This document shows, one piece after another, positions 34,215-45,107 of a stretch of 64,000 bases of DNA. Source of the stretch: Antedon mediterranea. Taxonomy: Eukaryota; Echinodermata; Crinoidea; Comatulida; Antedonidae. The position numbers and the translations under genes are program-made. Location of the stretch: NCBI RefSeq assembly GCF_964355755.1, contig NC_092679.1, positions 4,960,001 to 5,024,000 of the forward strand, given 5' to 3'. Positions within the stretch are counted from its first letter, which is position 1, and the number at the start of each line of letters is the position of its first letter. Below the pieces are notes generated by a model, which searched no databases, was not told the origin of the DNA, and saw only the letters and a list, made by a program, of their open reading frames with translations.

Positions 34215-34385
34215 CGTTAGGCCTCAAGTTACAAGCAGCTTCTGTTTCCTGTATTCACTACTACAACCCAGCCTGCTGCGATTCAGTCGAGCACTGTCTG
34301 GGCCTAGGCTAGGCCTAGACCAAAGTTGTAGGCCTATACATAGAATGATTGCCTCAAAGTTAACTAGATTGTAGTAGGCCTAGTA
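34215..34385. repeat. TAGGCCTA-rich patch upstream of the BTB gene
   Basis: Contains 'ttaggcctcaag', 'gggcctaggctaggcctag' and two further 'gtaggccta' words within 170 bases. Confidence 0.6.
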
Positions 34386-34493
34386 TCAGCAGAAGAGGTA
34401 TTTTCACGACAAATGATGTGCAATTAATATAAAATTTATTATTTAAATACAGTACCTGTAAATAAATGCAACATTGAATCAAATTAAACAAAA

Positions 34494-36269
34494 ATGGCAG
34501 CAGATACTGACAGAAACAGAGGCAAATGTTTAGAAATGGATTTAACATCAACATACAGTAAGCATTTAGTGGCTGGTTTACATGCAGCTCAAGTAGAGGG
34601 ACTGCTCACTGACGTCACTATCAAGACGTCAGATCAATCATTCTCATGTCATAAGCTTGTACTCATTGCAAATAGTGACTATTTCAAAGTGATGTTTACA
34701 TCAAATTTTCAGGAGAAAGAGGCGTCTGAGATTTCACTTCCTAGCATTAACGGAACAACATTTGGACTGTTACACAATTTTTTATACACCGGTAAATTAT
34801 CTATCATGTTTAAAGATCTCCAGCCGTTTCTATTGGCGGCCGATTTCCTGCAAATGTCAAAGTTAACGGAGTATTTATCGAAAGCGATTGTTGAGTGTGC
34901 AAAAGATGAAGATTGTATCACCCTGTATACAACTTTAAAAGCGTTAGAAACATACCAATCCTTAGTTGACAATTTAAAATTCAAAATTTGTAGAGATTTT
35001 GATGGTTTATGCAAAACTCAAGCATTCCTGAATCTTTCTAAAGATGATGTTGTCGGTATTATAACAGATGAACGATTAGTAATTTCTTGTGAAAGGATTT
35101 TATTTGATGCAGTTATGTTGTGGTATAATCAGAATATGTCAGCAAGAACACATTCTCTAGTTGACCTGCTAGAACATGTCAGACTACCGTTAATTAGCGT
35201 AGAACATTTATCTGATGTGGTTGAGCCTGCATTACGCAATGTTGAAATACCTTCAATAAAACAACGGATCAAAAAAGTAAAATCTTACCACGCAGCAAAG
35301 GGTATCATGAAATATCAGATACCCTTACCAGAGATACAGATAACTCCTCGTAAATTAAACACAAAAATTATGTTGGCTATTTCTGTATCTTCAGAATCCG
35401 ACACAAGGTGCACAATCTTTCAATTGTCGATATTACCAAGTTCTTTTAAAGACAAACTGAAGCTGACCAAAATACGCACATTGGATTGTCGCAGAATAGA
35501 CGCAATGTCATTCACAAGTACAAGCATCTTTTACCTGTCTTCAACTGAATTGTGGCAGTTGAATTTGACCAGTAGATCTATCAGCCACTTCCCTTTGGAG
35601 AACTTCTTTCTTCTATCTCGTGCCCGCCCTGTAAGTTCAAAGCTGACGAGCCATCATAACTTAGTGTACGCTTTTATCAAAAGTGCGGATCTTCAAAAAA
35701 ATGTGCTCGTGTTCGATCCTTCTCACGAACATTTTGAAGTATGCAAGCCGCTACCGGGATTTGATTTTACATGGGAAAACTTAATATCCTGTTCTTGTGG
35801 TGTGTTTATATTCGTCAAAATGTTTCCTACAAAAGTGATTCATTGTTACCAGTATCACCCTAAAGATGACTCATGGTCAACCCACGACTTGCAAAACACC
35901 GAAGAACTATACATGATAGGATCTTGGGGGCGCCATGTATACTTCTGCGCTCAACAAGAAACACTTTACTCTTACGATATGATGACTAAAAAACTTTCAC
36001 AATTGGCAGCGTTACCTCCCGTTGATTTTATTGGTGATCGGACATTTATCCAAACTGTTGCCGTCGACGGACATATTTACCAGCTTTCGCTTGACAAGAA
36101 TGCGGTAGCGTACACGCTTGTGGTGTGTGAACTAATCATGGAGGGCGTTCCTAAGCCGTATTGGAAGCTGGAACTTAGAGAACCTGTGGTTCCGATCTTG
36201 CAGACAGATCTTTATCCGTTCCAATGTAGTGATAGATTTGGTGTTCAACTTGAGGCTTTTGTAGTATAG
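34494..36269 (+). CDS. Intronless BTB-BACK-kelch-type protein, 591 aa
   Basis: One open frame from ATG (MAADTDRNRG) to TAG. Residues ~28-135 form a BTB domain: 'LLTDVTIKTSDQSFSCHKLV', 'NSDYFKVMFTSNFQEKEA', 'FLLAADFLQMSKLTEYLSK'. Residues ~140-255 fit a BACK helical domain ('VVGIITDERLVISCERILFD', 'VMLWYNQNM'). Residues ~300-560 should fold as a kelch-like propeller, but the double-glycine repeats are mostly eroded (a 'DSWSTHDLQN'-like blade remains). The length matches KLHL proteins (550-650 aa). BTB-BACK-kelch proteins usually bind CUL3 and present substrates for ubiquitination; that is family knowledge. The absence of introns, when all neighbours have many, suggests an origin by retroposition. 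No close orthologue could be named by eye. Confidence 0.93.
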   Translation: MAADTDRNRGKCLEMDLTSTYSKHLVAGLHAAQVEGLLTDVTIKTSDQSFSCHKLVLIANSDYFKVMFTSNFQEKEASEISLPSINGTTFGLLHNFLYTGKLSIMFKDLQPFLLAADFLQMSKLTEYLSKAIVECAKDEDCITLYTTLKALETYQSLVDNLKFKICRDFDGLCKTQAFLNLSKDDVVGIITDERLVISCERILFDAVMLWYNQNMSARTHSLVDLLEHVRLPLISVEHLSDVVEPALRNVEIPSIKQRIKKVKSYHAAKGIMKYQIPLPEIQITPRKLNTKIMLAISVSSESDTRCTIFQLSILPSSFKDKLKLTKIRTLDCRRIDAMSFTSTSIFYLSSTELWQLNLTSRSISHFPLENFFLLSRARPVSSKLTSHHNLVYAFIKSADLQKNVLVFDPSHEHFEVCKPLPGFDFTWENLISCSCGVFIFVKMFPTKVIHCYQYHPKDDSWSTHDLQNTEELYMIGSWGRHVYFCAQQETLYSYDMMTKKLSQLAALPPVDFIGDRTFIQTVAVDGHIYQLSLDKNAVAYTLVVCELIMEGVPKPYWKLELREPVVPILQTDLYPFQCSDRFGVQLEAFVV

Positions 36270-36374
36270 GAAAGGAACGAAAGTGCAAATAAGTTGTGGT
36301 TGGGACGGGTTTTATCGGGATTAAACAAGAAAAGAAATTGTAAAATTTTAACCTTGATTTTCAAATGTTCACAT

Positions 36375-36724
36375 ACTTGATGTATTGTCCCCCTGAAAAA
36401 AGTTTTTTTTGTTGAATATGCCATTTTTAAAATGTCACATAATAGTTATTCACTTTGACTAAAAATTGGATTAAAAAAAATGTATTTACTGTACCTGAAA
36501 AAATGGAATTTAAAGCAAAAAATGGTCAAATTGGGTGCCAGCCAATGGATTTTTGGTTGAATTTACCATTTATCATGTTATTTTATAATAAGTGAAAACA
36601 TTATTTTTTCCCTTTTTTTTCTACAGAAGTGATTTACTTTATTAAAACTACAAAATAACCTATTCAAAGTCTGCTTTAATTAATTTACATTTTTCATGTT
36701 TTTGGGGGACAATACATCTTTATA
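36375..36724 (+). mobile_element. Family B element, full length (~350 bp)
   Basis: 'cttgatgtattgtccccctg' and 'gggggacaatacatctttat' form the ends. The interior has 'cacataatagttattcact', 'gaatttaaagcaaaaaatgg' and 'cctattcaaagtctgcttt'. Confidence 0.85.
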
Positions 36725-36885
36725 TTTACTTTATCATATTAATATAATTTTATTAAAATTATATACTGGTACTATTTTTTAAATTGAGAATTAAAATATA
36801 TTAAATATATTATTTTAATTGAGTATAATAATATTAATTATAAATTTATTTATTTATTATCAAAGACTGTTTTAATTGTAAATCT

Positions 36886-36985
36886 CTAAAGCTCTGTCTA
36901 AAAAGTGTGATGTGCCCAAAATATGGTAGTGATACTTCACTTGTTTTGTCACAGGAAGTGTGTGATAGGTGTAGACAGAGCTTTA
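36886..36985. mobile_element. Family A element, short copy
   Basis: 'ctaaagctctgtctaaaaag' at the left and 'ggtgtagacagagctttaag' at the right. The inner half is deleted ('gtgcccaaaatatggtagtg' retained). Confidence 0.75.
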
Positions 36986-37422
36986 AGCGTTCCAGTAAAT
37001 TTCAGCCTGTTGTGTAGGGGTATTTTTTACAACTTATTTTGTGGTATAAAGTGTCTGTGCATATTGGTGGTGTACTAAAGTAAAATAAAGTTATTATTTT
37101 AAGAGTTGTGACTGTATTCTATTTTTAGAAAAAACAATAAAACGTATTTATTATGAGAAGGTTCTGGGTTTGAATCTCAGTTGGGGGTGACTTTTTCTCA
37201 TTTAATCTCACAGATTTCCACTACTTTATCTTTTCAAATTTTATGGATAAATTTTCAGTATATTATCACCGGGTGGTTTATTTTTTTTTCTGTGCCTATC
37301 GTGTGTATATATATTTTTGTTGCACTGAAAAAAAATTAAGAAAAAATCAAATAAACAAAGAAAAGTGCTCGGGAACCATTACAGATACCCCCTCTATTAC
37401 GTCAATTTTGGCCTTAGATTTG

Positions 37423-37484
37423 TGACGTCACGTCCGTCGTGTGTGTGTTTTTTGAGTTCAAAGTTTACACAAATTTGCGCGAAA
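37423..37484 (+). promoter_or_regulatory. POLA2 promoter elements: CRE and palindromic E2F site
   Basis: TGACGTCA at 37423-37430 and TTTGCGCGAAA at 37474-37484, 48 bases before the POLA2 ATG. The second is a two-sided match to the E2F/DP consensus. E2F control of DNA polymerase alpha-primase genes is known in animals, so the site fits the gene. Confidence 0.65.
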
Positions 37485-37531
37485 CTTGATTTCACTGCTG
37501 TTAATAATCGCCGTGTAATTTATTATTTAAA

Positions 37532-40500
37532 ATGGCTTATAATGTTGCAAAAGAGGACCTAATTGAAGAATTCGATATCTTTGACGTGTCGGTAGATAAT
37601 GAAGACATTATAGATAAACGTAAGTAAAGGTTTAGCTAAGAAATATGAAACTAACTAGGCCTAGGCCAGGGCCTAGCTAAAAAGAAATAATATTATTATT
37701 TGGATTTATAGTTAGGACATCATCATGCAGGCGCGGCTACTCGGTCATAGGCTAATGATAGCAGGCCTAGAGAGAAGAGGCATGGGCTCTAGTACTTTGT
37801 ATAGTTAGTAGGCCTAGTAGTAGTACACTGTATTTATTTATGCGTCTACCTGTAACCTAGTAGTAGTAAAGTAGTAGGAGCTAGGCTAGGCCTAGTTATA
37901 TAAATAATATTAATAACATATTAATATTAATAAATGTTAATACTAATAGGCCTATAATATATATTCTTAATTGTATTATAATGGACAAATAAAATAATAT
38001 TAAAAATAAAGTAATTATTGCTTTTTTGTCCAGTTCAATATATCTGCCTGCTGTACAGACGCAAGGCAGAGCAGATTGTAGAAGAATGGATTGCGTATTC
38101 ATCCACATCATCACTGACAATGTCCCTTGAAGCCCTTGATCAACTTGAAGAACAGGTAAGATAAGATAATAATAAGATTTATAAAGCGCACATATCCACA
38201 AAGTGCTCAAAGTGTTGTGAAAACCATGAAAAATACTAACCTTGAAACTAAAAACAACAACAAATTTTGCACAAAAAAAAACAAACCGGAGGTAACAGTC
38301 AATGTTTATGAAAGTTTAATACCTGAAGCAAACTTAGAAAAAAAAACCTGTAGATTGGTCTATAAACTGGTATAGAAAAATTCTATTCTTTACATGCAAA
38401 ATTATTGTTGTCATATAATTTGGTATTATTGTTATTGCCAAAATAAAAATTTAATTATCAATCCAATTCCTCCCACGATCTTCCCATAATTGGGAGAAAA
38501 TCTATTTAAAAAATAATATGCCTACTGTAGGCCTAATTAGGGGCCTATAGTGCATTAATCACATACAGTATCTAAATTCATAAATAAATTCTAAACTTAT
38601 AGATTCTATAGAAAAGAAGAAACATTTAATAGACACTTTAAATAACTTCTATTGAAATTTAAATAAGTTTCTATAGAAATTATGTACTTCTATAGTATAC
38701 CATAGAGCTCTATAAAATGTTCTATAGAACCCTTTAGAAAAGGGAGGACCAAAATCAACAGTACAATTTGTGAATACTTACAACATTTAAAGATGTACTG
38801 TATTGTCCCCCAAGAACATGAAACAATAAAGATTAATAAAATCAGATTTTGAATAGGCAATTTCACAGTTTTAATAAAGTTATGCACTTCTGTAGAAAAA
38901 AAATCATAACAAAATTATTATTTCACTTATAAAAAGACAAAAGAAATGGTTAATTTCAACCAAAAACCATTGTCTTACAGACAATTTAGGTATATTTTGC
39001 TTTAAATTACATTTTTTTGGTGGAAAATGTTTTTTTGGGATCAAGTTTTTGGTCAAAGTGAATAACTATTATGCGATGTTAAAATGGCATATTCAACAAA
39101 AAAAATTTAAAAAATTATTTTTTTAAGGGGACAATATATCTTTAATTTTAAATTACACTATAGTTATGGTTAAAAGGAAAATAACAATGTTTAATGAAAA
39201 AAAAATTAGTATTATACTGTATACTACAGTGGTAAAAAAAAATGTAAGGTACACATTTAACAACAAGCAACTCACCAATTACAGAATTGATAAATCTATC
39301 ATGCTTAATAAATAAGTCTCATTAGGCACCAAGCTACACCTCCAATATGGCTACTGTATATTGAATTACTCAATTGGTTTACATTTCAGCTCGCAAGCAA
39401 GATGAGAACTTCTAAAGGAGAAATGAACGATGTGAAGCCTATAATTTATAATGCAGATACAATTCAAGAAATGTATCCTTTTTTGTAACATTATTATGTA
39501 GATAAAAAAACCAAGGTAAAACCTCCATTAAAGGCAATAAAGTGTCCCCTTAATAGTCCTCTGAATATGTATTGCCTCGGTTTCATAAAAAAGTGTCTTC
39601 CTTGAATAGAGGTGTCCAAAGTATTGTGCTTATACGGTAACAGCTGAATTTGTCTTTAACATTGTTGAAACTTAGCATGGACACTGATGTTGGGGATGAT
39701 CTTTTCACAGCTTATGCAACACCTAAGGTTAGTTATATTAATTTGAATATATTTTTATATTAATTTGGTTGAATGAAATTCATTGCTTATTCTTAATTTT
39801 GTGAACATTTAATTCATAATCATTCATTTATTTATTTATTTATTCATCACCTTCAATTAAAAATGTGACAAAACATGTAATCAAACATGTGACCAATAAT
39901 GTGATCAAACATGTGATCAAACATGTGATCAAACATGTGACCAAACATCAATTAACAAGTGATCTATTAACAAGTGACCATGATCTCTATACAGGATTCT
40001 AAGAAGCGCTTACAGCGAACACCAGATCCAGTAGTGAACAAACGATTCTCATCTGTTAACAGAACACCTGTCATCATGTCTCCTTCAATAATGTCACCTG
40101 GCAGGTAAATTATGCAAATTTATAATAAATGAATACTATATTTTATAAGGTAACTTGTGAACGACATGATGATAGGCTAGTAATTTAATTAACTAGAGAA
40201 TACCATTTTAATTGATTAGGAAGAAAAATTTTAATTCATTTATTAAAAACACAAAATTAGTTTTAATTTTAATCAAACAAATTTTTTTGCAGCTCGACAC
40301 CATCTCAGAAGTATAGTGCTCGTCAGAATAACGGCCAAGTGTTGCTCTGGCATGGAAGTGTTCGTAACTGGAAAGGTTCAGATCCAACGACAGTTTTAGT
40401 GAAGCATTACGGAGAAACGTACAACCATTTAATCACCAATTATAAATATATGTATCAGAAATTTACAGACAAAGCACATGGTATGAATGCAGAATATTCA

Positions 40501-43500
40501 GTTTATATCTATAATAGAGATCAGGTGAAACAAACAATTCTCATAATAATAAATCTTTATTTTTGCAACGAAAATAAAAACTCGTTCACCAGAAATGTGT
40601 CCTTCCACGAGGCCGTATAACATTGTAACACAAAGCATTGCAATAAGAATTAAAATTAATGTTAAAATAAAAAAATAAAAAATTTCAAATTTTAAAGTTA
40701 GTAAAGTAGACAAACAACAACACAAGAAGGATACATTTTTAAAAATTTTATGCAAAAGTGATTAACTTCGTTAAATCTACAAAATATCCTATTCAAAATT
40801 CTGATTTTATTAATCTTCATTTTTCATGTTTTTGGCAGACAATACATCTTTAAGGGCCCAGAGCATGAGCATTCCCAATGTAATTGATCATTACATGTTT
40901 TTAAACATGTTAAAATTATGTCTGTAAACATTGTTTTGTTCATTTCTGTTGCAGTCCTTGACAACATAATAGAAGATATTGGTCAATATTTACAAGAATC
41001 TTACAGTATAGAGAGCCTGTCTCATGTTGCCATGCCAATTCAGGTAAATATTTTCCTTTCATTACCGGTATACATTGCACGTTTTACCTTAAAGAAACAA
41101 AAAAAATCTGTTAATGTATAGTAATGATCTAAATACATAAACTATTTCTTGATTTTAATATAGGAGTCCACAACTGTGATTGGTCGAATTTGTTGTGACA
41201 GTAACGGTCGTTTGAATTCATCATCTGTTCTTCTGGAAGGTTCTGTTGATTCTTCATCAGGAAAGCGTGTTCAAGTGAACTTATCTGAGTTAAAGGAATT
41301 CTCCTTATTTCCTGGACAAGTTGTAGCTATGGATGGAACTAACACAACTGGCAATACGTTTGTTGCATCCCAAATATACAAAGTAATTTTATATGTTCAA
41401 TTTCATTCAAATCGTATTCATAAAAATTGTAAAATACTATCAATTACAATTTACAGTTCACCAGTGGATAAGATAAGATATTCATTTTAACAGGGAAAGA
41501 GTTTGGTATTGCCGAGTGACACCGCAAATTCATTACTTGACCACGGACCATTACATGTTGCAATTGCTGCTGGCCCATTCACTACGTCCGACAGTGACCA
41601 GTATGAACCCCTGGATGACCTCATAAAAATGATACACCAGGATACACCAGATGTTTGTATATTAGTAAGTTTAACGAATATAAATAAAGGCTAAAACAAG
41701 TGTATATAGTGCACACCGTCTATGGTGTTGAAGGTATGTACACAGAAAAATTAATAATATTGCACTTTAGCGCGGCAGTAAAGATTTAAATATGTATTGT
41801 CCGCCTGAAAAAATAATCTGTAAATTTTTTGTCGAATATGGGTTTTAATGTCACATACAGTAATAGTTTTACCAAAAATTGGAACGAAAAAAAAAAAATA
41901 TTTTACCTGAAAAATTTAAAGCAAAAAATGAGTTAGCAGCCAATTGGTTTTTGGTTTAATTTAACCGTTTCTTTTGTCATTTTATTCTATGGAAGTGATT
42001 CAATTTGTTAAAACTACAAAATGGCCTATTCGAAGTCTGATTTTATTAAAACTTCATTTTTAATGTTTTTGGGGGACAATACAGTACATCTTTAATATTT
42101 AGTATTTTACTGATGATATTTATTTGTTATTTTTTCAGCTTGGACCTTTTATTGATTCAGACCAAGAATTTATAGTAGTAAGTGAACAATTATACTATTG
42201 TCATATCACTACCATATCTGAGCATATCACTACCATATTTGGGCACCACACTTTTATCTTTTATCAAAATATCGTGTGCACAACAGAGTATTAATAACCA
42301 ACCCTCTTTTTCATTTTTTCGTGTTTTTTTTTATTGGTAGAACATGGAGCAAGAATATGAAACATTTTTCCAGTTTTTAGTTGATAAACTTGTTATGGGC
42401 ACGCAAAAGTAGGTTTATTAAACTATTTGTAGTTTTTTAGACTGTAGTGTTCCTGAAATTCACTGATATTATTTGTATCAGGACTTCTACTTTTCTATGT
42501 TCTATGTTCAAAATCTTTTTTACAGCTCAAAAACACAGTTGGTATTTGTTTCCTCAATCAAAGATGCCTTTCATCAGTTTGTCTTCCCAACACCGCCATA
42601 TTCTACAGACTATTTGAAGAAATATGCCAAAGAACAGCAGCAATATCAGGTAATCTTTCAACTTTTTAACTTTCATGTTTACGATCAAAAGCACATTTTT
42701 TTTTTACCATATTTAATGAGAGTGATCTATCCAGCAATTGCTGATCATTAGGGACCCTAGACAAACATACACAAGATGCTCTACATAAACAAAGTCTTAT
42801 TACAAGTCTGTAGGAGTGGATTTGTAATTTTGTTTATAGAAAAAAACCTGACATGTGACGGACTTGAACCCAGGACCCTTGGAGTGGTAGCCAAGCATCG
42901 TAACCACCAAGCCACAACTCCACCAAGACATTAAGACTTGGGTTTAATGTGTTGTATCAAATGTGACTCATTATTCAACATGGCTAACACAGTTTTGACA
43001 CATTTTTATATATATTTATTTCCTTTAATAATCTACTGTAAATTAATGTGTTTTTTTTTTATAGAGAATACATTTTGTGTCCGATCCGTGCACGCTAGAC
43101 ATCAATGGAATCGTGTTTGGCATTACTTCTACTGATATTCTGTTTCATCTTGGAGCAGAGGAAATTTCTCTCTGGTAAAAATATATTTATGTTCTTTCTA
43201 TTAGAAATTACTTGGCATTTTAAAATTGTATACCAGCAGTAGAGAAGGAACAAGTTTTTCTTGTAAACTTTCTAATAAAACATTCACTTTATCACTAAGG
43301 GTTCATCTTTTGTCTTTGTGATCAAATTAAGAGTATTATGCAAATTGTGCTTTAATTTTCAGCCCACCAGGTACCTCTGACAGGCTAGGCCGGCTTGTAA
43401 AGCACCTGTTGATGCAGCAAACCTACTACCCACTCTATCCACCTCCGTGTGGTATGCCGGTGGATTTTGAACAGTTTGAACGCTACGCAAAGATGTCAGT

Positions 43501-43883
43501 AACACCAAACCTACTGATCGTACCATCAAATCTTAGATACTTTATAAAGGTAATTTGTGATTATTTAATTATAAATATATCTCTTTCCTTGCTCATAGTT
43601 TGAGAGTGCCACACAGTACATCATTAAGTAATATTTAGGTGTATAGTTTAACAAACTGTTTAAAAACTACAGCTCAAAAAACCATAAAATGATTTTAATG
43701 TTTTCTTCTCAACTTTTTGAATTGTTTCAACAGGAAGTTGATGGCTGTCTATGCGTCAACCCTGGACGTCTGACCAAGGGTCAAGTTGGTGGCACCTATT
43801 GCCGTCTTGTAGTCCAGCCAGCAGAGAATAGTCAAGGTAAAGGTGTGGCATCACGATCAGCAGCTCAAATTCTTCGTATATAG
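37532..43883 (+). CDS. POLA2: DNA polymerase alpha subunit B (p68/p70), 15 exons, 599 aa
   Basis: Exons: 37532-37619, 38034-38155, 39390-39472, 39676-39727, 39995-40104, 40293-40480, 40955-41043, 41164-41382, 41494-41664, 42139-42177, 42341-42408, 42526-42649, 43065-43174, 43363-43549, 43734-43883. The 599-aa length equals that of vertebrate POLA2 to within a residue or two. Residues ~1-75 are the helical N-terminal domain, ~80-170 a flexible linker, ~215-330 the OB-fold region ('IGRICCDSNGRLN', 'LKEFSLFPGQVVAMDGTNTT'). Residues ~340-560 are the inactive phosphoesterase domain ('GPFTTSDS', 'DVCILLGPFIDS', 'GITSTDILFHLGAEEIS', 'YYPLYPPP'). The C-terminal 'CVNPGRLTKGQVGGTY' is a family signature. 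The protein is the regulatory subunit of the polymerase alpha-primase complex, which starts Okazaki and leading strands in the nucleus. No break or odd residue was noticed. Confidence 0.98.
37655..37885. repeat. TAGGCCTA-rich patch in POLA2 intron 1
   Basis: Contains 'ctaggcctaggccagggcc', 'gcaggcctag', 'gtaggcctagtagtag' and 'gctaggctaggcctagtt'. Confidence 0.6.
38786..39146 (-). mobile_element. Family B element, full length (~360 bp), inverse orientation
   Basis: It runs from 'tttaaagatgtactgtattg' to 'ggggacaatatatctttaat', with the interior blocks in reverse order. POLA2 intron 2. Confidence 0.8.
39865..39965 (+). repeat. 12-bp tandem repeat AAACATGTGATC
   Basis: At least six imperfect units (AAACATGTGATC or AAACATGTGACC) lie immediately upstream of the POLA2 exon 5 acceptor. 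Confidence 0.8.
40752..40855 (+). mobile_element. Family B element, right end only
   Basis: 'aaaagtgattaacttcg', 'cctattcaaaattctgattt' and 'cagacaatacatctttaag' match the last third of the family. POLA2 intron 6. Confidence 0.65.
41785..42095 (+). mobile_element. Family B element, nearly full length (~310 bp)
   Basis: Starts 'tttaaatatgtattgtccgc' and ends 'gggggacaatacagtacatc' followed by 'tttaa'. The usual interior is present. POLA2 intron 9. Confidence 0.8.
42200..42262. mobile_element. Family A element, internal fragment
   Basis: 'tcatatcactaccatatctg', 'gagcatatcactaccatatt' and 'gggcaccacac' match the element core. Termini are missing. POLA2 intron 10. Confidence 0.55.
42695..42926 (-). 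mobile_element. tRNA-derived SINE, copy 1
   Basis: On the minus strand the head carries a Pol III A-box (TGGCTTGGTGG) and B-box (GGTTCAAGTCC) with tRNA-like spacing. A ~150-bp unrelated body and a terminal A-run (T-run at 42696-42705 on the plus strand) follow. It shares head and body with 55111-55347. It lies in POLA2 intron 12. Confidence 0.85.
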
Positions 43884-45107
43884 CAAGGTAATTAAATGAG
43901 ATTTGTTTTAAATCTGTTACTCAAATTGTAACATCAGTTACCTTGCGACGGGACTCAACATCTCAAAAACATGTTACAGTATGTTACAGAATTTTTATCA
44001 TTTTTAATTTCCTGTTCAACGAGAATTTGACTTTATTATTTATTTAACACAAATAGAAACACTGTTAAAGGATAAAAACGTGTTTTACTTAATCTAGCGC
44101 CAAATTGAACTAAAAAAGATGTGGCTGGCTAAGAATACCATTTATGTTGAACAGTACCTCATGCCGTACTGTAGTTGAATTTAAATGCGTGGATTAGTGT
44201 CAAAATATAACGATTATATTCTGATATTTCTATACAATTATAAATGTTTTCACCGCTGGTGGTAAAACGACTTCTACTAAACATAACTAGTTTGTAAATA
44301 CTAAAAAGAAATTAAATGCAGAAAGAATTGAGAATGAAAGTCACAAGCTAATTAATATTTCACCTCAATCTCAAACAATAAAATCTACAAAAAGTATAAG
44401 TGATATTTTTTGTTAATTTATTAATACAAATTTGTATATAAAATAATAATTCTTATATTCTCAAGAAATGTTTTTTTTACAATAAAAGCAAGTGCTCTAT
44501 CAGGTGTCTGATATTTGATTTGTTTCATGATAAAATGAAGGAAATTTGGTTTCCTTTAGTAATGATAGTGTTCCCTTTTCTGTGTATTTACAAACAAAAT
44601 TGAGTTAAGAAATATTTGTTACAAATACGACAGCATTTGAATCATAATGCTGTAGATAGGCTGAAACAACAAAAATACATAGAACTAGAACACAACTTGT
44701 TATTTCTTTTATTGCAACACATTATTAGAAAAAAAAAATCACATTCACATACAAAATATTTTAAACTTGTTTTTGTTCAAGGTGATCAGCATTGCAGACA
44801 AAAGTTAACAAAATATAAAGTAGATAGTTTAGCCACAAACTCATGGATTAGCCTCTTAAATTAAATGGCACCAATATAATAAAATGGAAAGACATTAATT
44901 TTTTTTCAAGTTAATTTTCTGTTCTGTTAAAACATACATGTAGGTTTTAGATGTGTCACAGACTAAATAAATCCAATTTATGGATACATTTTATTTAGTG
45001 TGAAGACAGAAAACATAGTATACATATACCATACATATCTTTATAGGTTAGTTTTTTTGCACCATTCATATTCCTCAGTTGATGTCTAAACAATACTCAG
45101 ATCTCGT
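43884..45107. other. Convergent spacer between POLA2 (+) and the cadherin-like/U-box gene (-)
   Basis: AT-rich, no exon recognised. AATAAA at 44481-44486 is a candidate POLA2 polyadenylation signal. The minus-strand equivalent near 44989-44995 may serve the facing gene. The ORF at 44616-44864 has no domain. Confidence 0.6.

Larger units (their letters stand above)
32474..34493. other. Divergent spacer between the MAM-ZP gene (-) and the BTB gene (+)
   Basis: No exon is recognised. The 77-codon antisense ORF at 33082-33315 has no domain or signal. CRE- and ETS-type sites near 33926-34011 and a TAGGCCTA patch at 34215-34385 mark the likely promoter side of the BTB gene. An upstream untranslated exon there cannot be excluded. 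Confidence 0.6.
36270..37531. other. Spacer between the BTB gene and POLA2
   Basis: Holds a family B element (36375-36724), a family A element (36886-36985), a possible AATAAA for the BTB gene at about 37083, and the POLA2 promoter sites at 37423-37484. No exon is seen. Confidence 0.6.

Noticed and set aside
42840..42926. Genuine tRNA gene on the minus strand
   Set aside because: A- and B-boxes are present, but the acceptor stem does not close, an unrelated body and A-tail follow, and a second copy shares the same body. It is a SINE.
44616..44864. 82-codon ORF downstream of POLA2
   Set aside because: Lys/His-rich, no domain, lies in the 3' spacer with no splice link.
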